Shown in pieces: positions 38,311 through 46,499 of a stretch of DNA of 62,764 nucleotides. Positions within the stretch are counted from its first letter, which is position 1. Each line of letters starts with the position of its first letter. Below the pieces are notes generated by a model. That model was not told the DNA's origin, ran no database searches, and saw only the letters and a program-made list of their open reading frames with translations. The DNA comes from Planctomycetota bacterium (GTDB taxonomy: Bacteria; Planctomycetota; Planctomycetia; Pirellulales; UBA7805): NCBI GenBank assembly GCA_003389215.1, contig QQVP01000128.1:1-62764 (forward strand), given 5' to 3'. The position numbers were made by a program, and so were the translations under genes.

Positions 38311-39759
38311 TTAGTCTTCTGGCTGCTGCGAACGATCGGCGGCCGGGCGACCGCGGGCGAGCCGGTGGTGCTTCTCGGCGATCGTCAAATGGCCCCAATC
38401 GAGGGCTTCATCCTGACAATAATTCTTGCCCAGCGTCAGGGCCGTCAGGGCCTTGGCCAGTTCGAATCCCAAGTAAAAGGCGTGGCCGGCGTCCAGGTTC
38501 TTCGGCTCGCTGGAGAGCAACTGGTCGAACATCGCGAACGGATCGCGGCCCGTGATGTGCGTCGCGCGGTTGATCAGGTGCAGCTGGTCGCGCTCGGCAA
38601 AGATGCGATAGTTCGTGTCCTTGATCTCTTCGGCCAGCCGTCGCAGCTCTTCGTCGCCATACTCGGGCAACTCCGTATCGCGCAGCATGACCAGACCCGA
38701 CTCAAGGTGCTTCGGCAAGACCTGGTTTCGCACCGCGTGGTAGACCAGCCGACGGGCCAGATCGCATTCCCGCACCGACGAGCGGGCCCAGTTGATGACT
38801 TGCGTCGTCAGCACGCTGCGAATGCCGAGCTCCTGACAGATGCCGAGCAACATCACGTTCACCCCGGCCGAGTCGACGTCGGTCAATTCGCTGAGGTTAC
38901 CGATACCCATCATCATTTCCGCGTCGGGATAGCGGCGGCGAACTTCGAGGTAGCCGTTCAGGCTCTCGGCGAAACCAAACCCGATGGGCGAGAGCACCGG
39001 ATCGATCCGCAACGGCACCCCGGCGGTGGCCAACATTTCGATCGACTCTTCGAGGCCCGCGCCCGACGCCGGATCGTCGGGAATTACTACGACCTCGCAC
39101 CCCCAGTCGGCCGCCGCGTGCCGGTTGTCGGAATTGACCGACAGCACCAGTTCGGCCCCAGCGGCCGTTGCGTCGGCGATCTCGCGGACGTTCAGACTGT
39201 CGATCGAGACGCGATGTCCCGCCTCGCGAAGTGCCCGTACAACGGTGCCGACTTCGACCCACGTTTCGCCCGGCACGCAGCCGACGTCGATCAGGTCGGC
39301 CCCGTCACTTTGCAGTCGGGCCGCTTCGGCCAAAATCGCGGCCAGCTCCAGTCGCGGGGCGTGATTGATCTCGGCAAGAATCTCGATGTCGTAGGCGCCG
39401 TACTCAGAGGTGCCCGCTTCCTGCGAGAAGAAGCGGGGCAACTTTCGCAAATCGTGGGGCCCCCGTTCGATCGGCAGCTGCGTAATGGCCGCCAGCGGAG
39501 CCAAATCGCCCTCGCAGTAGCCCGGCAACAAGATCCGCGTGGCATCGCTGGGAATCTGAATCTTGCGGGCGACCCACTCGGGCGTCATCAGCGCGGCAAC
39601 GGTGATGCCCAACACGTCGAGCGTGTAGGTGAACTCCAACTTTCGCGACAACTCGTTGAGCATCGCCCGCAGCGAAAACTCGGCCAGCCGTCCGGTAACG
39701 ACGTGGATCTTCTCGCCGGCATAACTCGTCAGCGCGGCCCGCGGTTCGCGACTCGTCAA
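38311..39759 (-). CDS. DUF6513/dihydropteroate synthase-like protein of H4MPT synthesis
   Basis: 482 residues. An N-terminal DUF6513-type domain (about 1-130, MTSREPRAALTSYAGEKIHVVTGRL) precedes a TIM barrel resembling dihydropteroate synthase (about 130-400), with the barrel motifs DGADLIDVGCVPGET, VSIDSLNVREI and LRIDPVLSPIGFGF. This two-domain form is found in archaea and bacteria with H4MPT, where it is thought to join the pterin to the RFAP-derived arm. It is embedded in the operon 15 bp after the SDR gene. Confidence 0.85.
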   Translation of the reverse strand: MTSREPRAALTSYAGEKIHVVTGRLAEFSLRAMLNELSRKLEFTYTLDVLGITVAALMTPEWVARKIQIPSDATRILLPGYCEGDLAPLAAITQLPIERGPHDLRKLPRFFSQEAGTSEYGAYDIEILAEINHAPRLELAAILAEAARLQSDGADLIDVGCVPGETWVEVGTVVRALREAGHRVSIDSLNVREIADATAAGAELVLSVNSDNRHAAADWGCEVVVIPDDPASGAGLEESIEMLATAGVPLRIDPVLSPIGFGFAESLNGYLEVRRRYPDAEMMMGIGNLSELTDVDSAGVNVMLLGICQELGIRSVLTTQVINWARSSVRECDLARRLVYHAVRNQVLPKHLESGLVMLRDTELPEYGDEELRRLAEEIKDTNYRIFAERDQLHLINRATHITGRDPFAMFDQLLSSEPKNLDAGHAFYLGFELAKALTALTLGKNYCQDEALDWGHLTIAEKHHRLARGRPAADRSQQPED

Positions 39760-39774
39760 GATTCACCTCGCACG

Positions 39775-40560
39775 TTAACGAGCTCGAAATCCGCCGTTGA
39801 CCGGGACCACCTGGCCGGTGATGAAGCTGGCGGCGTCGCAGCAGAGGAAGTGGGCCATCGCGGCGACGTCTTCAGGCGTTCCCCAGCGACCGACCAGCGA
39901 CTCCTGCTCGGCCCGCTTTTGCCAATACTCCGACGCCTCTTCCCCCCACGAGGTCCGAATCCAGCCGGGCGCGACGCAGTTCACCCGCACCTCGGGCGCG
40001 AGCGATTGGGCCAGGCACTTGGTAAAGGCCATCACTGCGCCTTTCGTGGCCGCGAACATCTCGGCGCTGTCGCCGGCCATGCCCTGCCCTGCCTGATCCC
40101 AACCCATGTTCAAGATCACGCCGCGGCCGACCTGCTTCATCCGTGCCCCGACCGCGCGGGCCAGTTCGATCGTCGCTTCGACATCGACCTCCCACAGCGC
40201 CGCCAGCTTTCGCGCAAAGGGCCAGTCGGCTGCCTCGCCCGTGAGCACGTCAACGCCCGCGTTGTTGACCCAGATGTCGAACTCGCCGCGCCAATCGCGA
40301 GCCTTTTCGAGCAACTCGGTGCGTCCCGCCGACGTGGCCAGATCGGCCACGACGACTTGCGTCCCCACGCCCGCGGCACTCGCCTCGGCGGCCACCGCTT
40401 CGGCCCCGCCGCGGTTCCGTCCGGCATGCACCAGGCAGTCGGCCCCGGCAGCCGCCAGGCGGAGCAGAATCGCCCGACCGATGCCACTCGATGAGCCGGT
40501 CACGACAGCGGCGCGGCCGCGAAGATTCCAACTTGCTGTCAGGTCGTCGATGGCCGTCAT
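39775..40560 (-). CDS. SDR-family protein with altered active site (first gene of H4MPT operon)
   Basis: Start ATG 40560 (MTAIDDLTASWNLRG) gives 261 residues, a classical SDR length. The NAD(P)-binding TGSSSGIG (21-28) and NNAG (99-102) are intact. The catalytic YxxxK is changed to F169-A-A-T-K173, and no Ser is found where the catalytic Ser should lie (about residue 156, in NMGWDQAGQG). The usual Tyr-Ser proton relay is therefore absent. Placement at the head of the H4MPT operon suggests a role in methanopterin reduction or biosynthesis, but this is inference only. A nearby non-catalytic role is equally possible. Confidence 0.8.
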   Translation of the reverse strand: MTAIDDLTASWNLRGRAAVVTGSSSGIGRAILLRLAAAGADCLVHAGRNRGGAEAVAAEASAAGVGTQVVVADLATSAGRTELLEKARDWRGEFDIWVNNAGVDVLTGEAADWPFARKLAALWEVDVEATIELARAVGARMKQVGRGVILNMGWDQAGQGMAGDSAEMFAATKGAVMAFTKCLAQSLAPEVRVNCVAPGWIRTSWGEEASEYWQKRAEQESLVGRWGTPEDVAAMAHFLCCDAASFITGQVVPVNGGFRAR

Positions 40561-40734
40561 TGCTCGTTTCGCTCGCGGAGGAACCTCGTCGCCGTACCCT
40601 TGGTTTTTATCGCGACGACGCGGCACGGGCAACTGGCGCAGGCACGTCGAGCGAGCTTTCGCTATGATCCAGCGGCGGGCGGCCAACGCGCAGCAGGGTG
40701 TCCGGCCCGCTGGAACCCGCGATGTGAGGGGAAC

Positions 40735-41877
40735 GTGAACGGCGACTTTCGCAACCATCTCGACAAGACCGCGTTTATCTTTCGCGGCTACAACGTTACG
40801 AACCTGGGCAGGACGGCCGAGCTCTTGGCCCACGACGCCTACGGTCCGGTGGTGGAACCGATCCTGGCCGAGGCCGAAGAGATCGCCGCCGACGCACTGA
40901 AGCGGCGAATCGACCTGGTCGATCGCGTGCGCCGCGGCGAAGAGACCGATCTCGACTCGTTCGCCGACGCGGTGGCCTTGATCATGGCGGTCGAACGTGC
41001 CCACCTCGCGCTGCTGCAGCAATTCTTCGGCGTCGAGTATCGCAACGTCCGCATGGGCATCGGCTATAGCCTGGGCGAGGCCAGCGCCGTGGTGGCCAGC
41101 GGGGTGTTCGACTTCGCCACCGCGCTGAAACTGCCCCTTTTGCTGGCCGACGACTGCGCGGAGTTGGGCCGCAACGTCCGCATGGGCATTGTTTTTTCGC
41201 GGGCCGCCGCGCTCGACTTCGACGCCGTGCACCGGCTTTGCGTCGAAATCAACTGCCAGGGGCGGGGCTTCATCGGCAGCTCGACCTATCTCTCGCCGAA
41301 TAGCTTGCTCGTACTCGGCCAAGGCGACACCGTCGATCGGCTCAAGGTGGCCATCGGCAAGACGCTGCCCAAGGAAGTCCACGTTCGCAAGAACCGCTAT
41401 TACTGGCCACCGCTGCATACGCCGATCATGTGGCAGCGAAGCATTCCCAATCGCGCGGCCGTGCAGATGCACGCGGTCGGCGGCGGTCTGGTGGCGCCCC
41501 AGCCACCGGTGCTCTCGCTGGTGACCGGCAAGGAAAGCTACAACGACTTCAACTCGCGCGAAATGCTGATCCGCTGGATCGATCACCCGCAGCGGGTCTG
41601 GGACGCGGTCGAACGCACGCTCGGCGAAGGCATCGAAACGGTCGTGCACGTCGGCCCGGAACCCAACCTGTTTCCGGCCACCTACCGCCGATTGAGCGAA
41701 AACGTGCAGGCACAGCTTAGCGGCACTTCACCTTCGAGTCTTGGCCTGCGGGTCGTCTCCGGTATGGCGCGGCGTCCCTGGCTGACCGCGCTGCTGCCCT
41801 CGCACACGGCCCTATTGCGCGCGCCGTTTCTGCAGCACGTGGTGCTCGAGGACTGGCTGCTCGAGCAGGCACCGTAA
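40735..41877 (+). CDS. FabD-like acyl (malonyl) transferase
   Basis: GTG 40735 preceded by GAGGGGAAC is the likely start (VNGDFRNHLDKTAFIFRGYN). The 380-residue product has the acyltransferase nucleophile elbow GYSLGEASA (in place of the common GHSLGE), the conserved second-site His region PPLHTPIMW, and VVHVGPEPNLFPATY near the end. It should transfer malonyl or another acyl group from CoA to a carrier protein, but no ACP or ketosynthase is adjacent, so its pathway is unclear. It is divergent from the H4MPT operon. A possible -10 TATGAT lies near 40662. Confidence 0.75.
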   Translation: MNGDFRNHLDKTAFIFRGYNVTNLGRTAELLAHDAYGPVVEPILAEAEEIAADALKRRIDLVDRVRRGEETDLDSFADAVALIMAVERAHLALLQQFFGVEYRNVRMGIGYSLGEASAVVASGVFDFATALKLPLLLADDCAELGRNVRMGIVFSRAAALDFDAVHRLCVEINCQGRGFIGSSTYLSPNSLLVLGQGDTVDRLKVAIGKTLPKEVHVRKNRYYWPPLHTPIMWQRSIPNRAAVQMHAVGGGLVAPQPPVLSLVTGKESYNDFNSREMLIRWIDHPQRVWDAVERTLGEGIETVVHVGPEPNLFPATYRRLSENVQAQLSGTSPSSLGLRVVSGMARRPWLTALLPSHTALLRAPFLQHVVLEDWLLEQAP

Positions 41878-42005
41878 TCGAAGACCGTTTCGGGGCACGC
41901 CTTGCTTGCCAAGCCAGTCGACCCTGGAGAAAATAGACGGGGCCGAGTGCGTGGATCGGCAAGAGGCCGATTTCATTTCCCAGCGATCATTTGCGGAGCG
42001 AAAGC

Positions 42006-42191
42006 ATGTCGAGTGTCAAGAATGCCATGATCGAGATCATCTCGCAGCAGCCCGATGACAGCAGCTACGACGAGATCCTCCGCGAGTTGGCCTATGCGCG
42101 AATGGTGCAGCGGGGCCTCGACGACGTGGACGCAGGTCGGGGAGTCTCCAGCGACGAACTCCGCAACAAGATCGACTCGTGGCAGAAATAA
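42006..42191 (+). CDS. Antitoxin of a ParE/RelE-type module
   Basis: ATG 42006 gives 61 residues (MSSVKNAMIEIISQQPDDSS), mostly helical, in the size range of addiction-module antitoxins. The segment YDEILRELAYARMVQRGLDDVDAG matches the family that pairs with ParE/RelE toxins, ending in a linker that would wrap the toxin (RNKIDSWQK). It overlaps the toxin gene by 13 nt, the classic antitoxin-first arrangement. It probably autoregulates the pair. Confidence 0.8.
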   Translation: MSSVKNAMIEIISQQPDDSSYDEILRELAYARMVQRGLDDVDAGRGVSSDELRNKIDSWQK

Positions 42192-42475
42192 TCTGGACCA
42201 ACACGGCCGTCGAGTGTTTGCAGGGCATCTTTGACTACATCGCCGCAGACAGCCCGTCGGCGGCTCACCGCGTCGTCGTGGGAATCGACACGAAGATTCA
42301 ACTGCTCCAAGGCAGTCCACGGTTGGGCCAGCGCTACGAAGCGATCGTCGATCGCGAGGTCCGCGAGATTCTCTACGGACACTACCGCATCGCGTATCTC
42401 TTGCAAAGCGAAACCCGGATCCAGATTCTGGGCATCTACCACGGGGCGATGGACATCGATCGCTACCTGCAGTAA
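42179..42475 (+). CDS. ParE/RelE-family toxin
   Basis: GTG 42179 gives 98 residues with the RelE/ParE fold pattern: IIWTNTAVECLQGIFDYIAADSP, then GSPRLGQRYEAI, REILYGHYRIAYLLQ and IQILGIYHGAMDI. The RLG and YRI/Y motifs are typical of ParE-like members, which poison gyrase; an mRNA-cleaving RelE role cannot be excluded. Translation is coupled to the upstream antitoxin. Confidence 0.85.
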   Translation: MAEIIWTNTAVECLQGIFDYIAADSPSAAHRVVVGIDTKIQLLQGSPRLGQRYEAIVDREVREILYGHYRIAYLLQSETRIQILGIYHGAMDIDRYLQ

Positions 42476-42550
42476 GGTCGGGCCGCGTTGCCAGGGCGCG
42501 CGATTTCGCTGACGCCGCACTTGCGGGGACGCGACTCAGACCGCCCCGCC

Positions 42551-44233
42551 CTACTCCGCCAGCTGGACTCGATAACAGGCCATCTCCTGGTCGTTGCGAA
42601 CCAGCAAACGATCGCCCACCAGCACCGGATAGTTCCAAGTCCGATCGGACAGCGGCGAGAAGCGGGCCACCTCTTCGTGCCCCTCGGTCGTCGCCTTGAC
42701 CAGGGCCACGTCGCCCGACTCGGCCTGAATCAAGAGATGCTCGCCGACCAGCACAACCTGGCCGTGGCCGTAGTCCGATCGCACCTTCCACACCCGCTTG
42801 CCCTTGGCCAGGTCGACGCACTCGAGCTGCCCGTCGCTCAGGCCGTAGGCATAGTCGCCACGAATGGCGGCGTTGGTGAACTTGGTCTTCATCAACTTGC
42901 GATCGCGCCAAACTTCTTCGACCTGCATGCCGCCGGCTCCGTTGTCGACAATCTCCAGTACGACCGAGCCGGTCGCATAGCCCTTGGCGGCAAACACCCG
43001 CCGCTCGTCGAGGGCAACGACCTGGGCAACGTTCGGCATGTTGCCGGGCCAGGGGTGACTCCAGAGCTGCGCGCCGGTGGCGGCGTCGTGGCCCACGATC
43101 TTGCTGGCGGTGAAGATGAGAATCTGCGGCCGGCCCGCCACCGTGGCCAACTGGGGCGATCCGTAGCTCGCATCTTCGGCATCTTCGCCGCGCCACGCCG
43201 GCTTGCCGGTCTGTTTGTCGTAGGCCAACAACACCGCGTGCGGTCGACCACTGCCGGCCGCTTCGCCCGCGGCTGCTCCGTCGCCTTGATCTCCGCCGGC
43301 GACCACCACGTTGTCACCCACGATCAGCGGCGATCCACTCATCCCCCACTGCGGGACGCTGGCGGCGTTGTCCTCGATCACGTTGCGCTGCCAGATCAGC
43401 TCGCCGGTAAACAGATTCAAACAGGTCAACAAGCCCGTCGCCCCCATCACATAGACCCGTTCGCCCTCGATGGTCGGCGTGGCCCGGGGGCCGTTTCCGC
43501 CCAAGCCGGAGGCGAACCGCGCGGTGTCGGCGTGATTCCACAGCACCTCCCCGCTAGCCAGCTCGAACGCGACGGTCGTCTCCTCTTCGCCGAACTGTTC
43601 CTGGGTCACGGCCAGGTCGCCCACCACGGCGAAGCTGCTGAAGGCCTCGCCCGCCGGACGGCGCCATAGTTCTTCAGGCGGATGGGCCTGCCAATCGGCG
43701 ACGAGCTGCAGTTCGTATTCCGGTCGTCGGCTCGATCCCAAGAAGCCAAGCGAATCGCGAGCCCGATCGCCGGCGGCGGCCAACTCGCGTCCCCTTCGTT
43801 CGCGCTCGGCCAATTCACCCCAGGGCCCCTCGGTCGCCGTCGGCATCAGGCCGAACAGCGATAGAACCCAGTCGTTCCAGCCGACAATGGGGCGCATGTT
43901 GCCGTCGTAGCGGACGCGGAGCGTGGCAAACGCCAACACGACCAGCGCGATCCCGACCGCCACGATTCTGAGCGACCAGCGGACCGGGATGCCCGAGTGG
44001 CGAAACAACCAGATCAGCAGGGCCACGCCGGCCGTAATCAGCACGACGCCCGAGAAGACGACCCGCTGCCAGCCCTCGATCTGCCAGCCCTCGATCGGCT
44101 CGTCCAGCGGGAGCCGAAACAGGGCCACGATCACCGCCGCGGCGACCACGACGACTGCGAAGGCAGGCCGGAGCCGCACGGATGTCGCCGGCGTGTCGGG
44201 CGCAACCCCGGAACTGGCGGGAGAGTCGTTCAT
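42551..44233 (-). CDS. Membrane-anchored PQQ-type beta-propeller protein
   Basis: Start ATG 44233 (MNDSPASSGVAPDTPATSV) gives 560 residues. Three hydrophobic helices lie at about 22-40, 57-80 and 88-107. A propeller of PQQ/pyrrolo-quinoline-like blades follows (about 170-560: FELASGEVLWNH, LNLFTGELIWQR, LLAYDKQTGKPAWRG, KIVGHDAATGAQLWSH, VDLAKGKRVWKV). No enzymatic motif is visible, so it may be a scaffold, as in BamB-like or planctomycete exported propellers. Between the first two helices the sequence IEGWQIEGWQ reflects an in-frame 15-bp tandem duplication at 44066-44095. Confidence 0.85.
   Translation of the reverse strand: MNDSPASSGVAPDTPATSVRLRPAFAVVVVAAAVIVALFRLPLDEPIEGWQIEGWQRVVFSGVVLITAGVALLIWLFRHSGIPVRWSLRIVAVGIALVVLAFATLRVRYDGNMRPIVGWNDWVLSLFGLMPTATEGPWGELAERERRGRELAAAGDRARDSLGFLGSSRRPEYELQLVADWQAHPPEELWRRPAGEAFSSFAVVGDLAVTQEQFGEEETTVAFELASGEVLWNHADTARFASGLGGNGPRATPTIEGERVYVMGATGLLTCLNLFTGELIWQRNVIEDNAASVPQWGMSGSPLIVGDNVVVAGGDQGDGAAAGEAAGSGRPHAVLLAYDKQTGKPAWRGEDAEDASYGSPQLATVAGRPQILIFTASKIVGHDAATGAQLWSHPWPGNMPNVAQVVALDERRVFAAKGYATGSVVLEIVDNGAGGMQVEEVWRDRKLMKTKFTNAAIRGDYAYGLSDGQLECVDLAKGKRVWKVRSDYGHGQVVLVGEHLLIQAESGDVALVKATTEGHEEVARFSPLSDRTWNYPVLVGDRLLVRNDQEMACYRVQLAE
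44066..44095. repeat. 15-bp in-frame tandem duplication
   Basis: CTGCCAGCCCTCGAT occurs twice in a row inside the propeller gene, adding five residues without breaking the frame. Confidence 0.9.
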
Positions 44234-44789
44234 GAAGGTTGCTTCCCCAGCTATTGAGGGCCCCCAGCGGCTGAGGGCACGAAATCGAGGCGAACGGAGG
44301 TGTTGGTGGCGAATGCCGTGGCGAGGCCACGCCCGACGGCGAAGCTGCCACGACCGCTCAATTATGGCGACCGACCGGCAAACGTCCACACGGTTTCGCT
44401 TTCCCCTGTTTCCCGCCTCGCGCGACGAGGCGGACGCACGAGGCCGAAAATTGAGGTAGGCTTGTCGTGGACCCCGATCCGGTCTACGATTGTCGAACTA
44501 CTGGGATTTGCGGCCGCTTGCAGCCAGAATCTGCTAAAGAGCCAACGTCGCGTCATCGGACAGTGCCCCGTCGGGTCTCTCGCAGCGATTGCGGGAACTT
44601 CCCGGTCACGTGTCATCCGCGCGACGAGTCCTGCCGAGGACGTGTCCTTTGCGGCACGGTTTCCTCGAAGGACGTCGGATCAATCAGAAACGTTGCAAGC
44701 CGCGCGGAACTTTGGTTCCGATCGCGGTTTTTTTTGTGGATGGTCGTAAGTCTTCACCACCTCGAACCACGTGATGAGGGGAACGAACC
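44234..44789. other. Divergent region with structured leader upstream of the PLP enzyme gene
   Basis: 556 bp without a gene. The right half carries a hairpin at 44632-44656 and a strong terminator at 44700-44735, both on the strand of the downstream gene. No SAM-I, SAM-II, SAH or cobalamin riboswitch core was recognised. Confidence 0.6.
44700..44735 (+). terminator. Leader terminator (attenuator candidate) before the cystathionine-synthase-type gene
   Basis: CCGCG (44700-44704) and CGGAAC pair with GTTCCG and CGCGG (44723-44727) around a TTTG loop, with a two-base AT bulge, followed by eight T residues (44728-44735). It is a textbook intrinsic terminator only 54 nt before the ATG at 44790. 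An upstream segment CCGCGCG (44617-44623) is fully complementary to CGCGCGG (44701-44707) in its 5' arm and could act as antiterminator. Confidence 0.7.
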
Positions 44790-46067
44790 ATGGACCAGCG
44801 CGAACATCTCGGCCTCGCAGATCTCGACGCGGACGCGTGGGGGCTTTCGACACTCGCGGTACACGCGGGCGAACTACGGCAGAAGCCGGGCAACTCGCTC
44901 ACCGATCCGATCTTCTGCACGTCGACCTATACCTTTGCCGATACCCAGGCGGTGATCGACTTCATCGAGCAGGATCAGCCCCGCGAAGAATACGGCCGCT
45001 ATGGCAACCCGGGCGAAAAGTACGTCGAGGGGAAACTGGCCGCGCTCGAGGGAGGGGAAAGGGCCTTGCTCTACGCCAGCGGCATGGCCGCTCTGGTCGG
45101 CCTGGTCATGGCCAAGCTTTCGGCCGGCGATGAGATCATCTTCTTCGACGAGTGCTACCACCGCAGCCGCGAGTTCTGCGTCAAGCAGCTGGGCCGCTTT
45201 GGCGTCGTGACGCGCCAGGTGACCACGGGCGACTACGAGGCGATGGCCGCCGCCATCACGCCTCGCACGAAGCTGCTCATCAGCGAGTCGCCGACGAATC
45301 CCCACATGAGTGTCGTCGATCTCGATCGCTTCGTCGCGCTCGGCCGCCGCCACGGGGTGGAAACGTTGATCGACGCCACCTTGGCCTCGCCGTACAACCT
45401 GCGTCCAATCGACGCGGGCGTCGACTATGTCCTGCACTCGGCGACCAAATATCTCGGTGGCCACAACGACCTCTTGGCAGGCGTGCTGGTCGGCCGCCGC
45501 AAAGACCTCGAACCGGTCCGCCAGCTGCGCGGCGTGATGGGGGCGGTCTCTTCGCCGCAGAACGTCTACCTGCTCAGCCGCGGGCTGAAGACGTTTGAGC
45601 TTCGCATGCAGCGACACAATGAGAACGGACTCGCCGTGGCCCGCTTTCTGGCCGATCATCCGCAGGTCGAGCGGGTCTACTACCCCGGTCTGGCGGATCA
45701 CCCCTATCACGCGGTGGCCCGACAGACGATGCGGGGCTATGGCGGCCTGGTCACGTTTACCCTGCGGGACGCCGATTGGCGGCAGACCGCCGCGGTGGTC
45801 GACGCGGTGCGAATTCCGCGGATCGCCCCCAGCCTGGGCGGCGTGGAATCGCTGATCGAGCAGCCGCTGGTAATGAGCTACTACCGCTGCACGCCGGCGG
45901 AGCGTGCCAGCTACGGCATCGGCGACAACATGATTCGGCTGGCCTGTGGCATCGAGAACCCACGCGATTTGATCGACGACCTGGCGCAGGCATTGCCGGC
46001 GGCGACACGGGCAGCCGTCGTCGTGGGCGAACGCCAAGTGGCCGCGACAGCGACGCCGGTCCGCTAG
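44790..46067 (+). CDS. Cystathionine gamma-synthase family PLP enzyme
   Basis: 425 residues of the Cys/Met-metabolism PLP family. The PLP lysine K220 lies in HSATKYLGGHND. YGRYGNPGEKYVEGKLAALEGG and YASGMAAL form the cofactor phosphate site, and SLGGVESLIEQP is the C-terminal substrate region. It may be cystathionine gamma-synthase/lyase or O-acetylhomoserine sulfhydrylase; the sequence does not settle which. GAGGGGAACGAACC precedes the ATG. The terminator in its leader suggests control by premature termination. Confidence 0.88.
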   Translation: MDQREHLGLADLDADAWGLSTLAVHAGELRQKPGNSLTDPIFCTSTYTFADTQAVIDFIEQDQPREEYGRYGNPGEKYVEGKLAALEGGERALLYASGMAALVGLVMAKLSAGDEIIFFDECYHRSREFCVKQLGRFGVVTRQVTTGDYEAMAAAITPRTKLLISESPTNPHMSVVDLDRFVALGRRHGVETLIDATLASPYNLRPIDAGVDYVLHSATKYLGGHNDLLAGVLVGRRKDLEPVRQLRGVMGAVSSPQNVYLLSRGLKTFELRMQRHNENGLAVARFLADHPQVERVYYPGLADHPYHAVARQTMRGYGGLVTFTLRDADWRQTAAVVDAVRIPRIAPSLGGVESLIEQPLVMSYYRCTPAERASYGIGDNMIRLACGIENPRDLIDDLAQALPAATRAAVVVGERQVAATATPVR

Positions 46068-46499
46068 CGGCGGCTGCGCGCCCTGCCCAAGCAAGCGGAC
46101 CTTCACCCGCGGACGCCTCGATTCGGGGCACCGCCTGCCGACTCTTTGTGCACGCCCTCCGCGCGGTCGCCCCGCGGCCACGCTTTGCGAGCACCTGATC
46201 GCCACCGCATCTCGTTTGCTAGCGGCCCGGGTCCGGGCGTTTGGCGATTTGGGAGAACTTTGCGAGTCGAAACGATTTTGGCGGAAGTTCGGATCATCGC
46301 GGTTCCGATACCTAGGGTGCGAATAACGATACCGAATCTGCGTACGCCTTGGCTCTGGGGGACTGAGGTCCAAGGTTGCAGGGGCCGACGCAGAGCAAAT
46401 TCGACCGGGACATCGGCGATTTCGGAATCACGATTGGGCGAGCACAGGGGGTGCGAAGCCTTCGCTTCCGCAAAGCCTAATATCTAGGAAGGTGACACG
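46068..46499. other. Intergenic region
   Basis: 432 bp with no recognisable gene, terminator or repeat. AGGAAGGTGA directly before 46500 is the ribosome binding site of the next gene. Confidence 0.5.

Noticed and set aside
38215..40494. 759-residue plus-strand frame
   Set aside because: Antisense to the H4MPT operon; its composition (His/Arg/Gln/Gly-rich) is that of a shadow of the real minus-strand genes, which carry clear motifs.
44460..44789. Known SAM or cobalamin riboswitch upstream of the cystathionine-synthase-type gene
   Set aside because: The conserved cores of SAM-I/IV, SAM-II, SAH and cobalamin aptamers are not seen; only hairpins and the terminator are supported.
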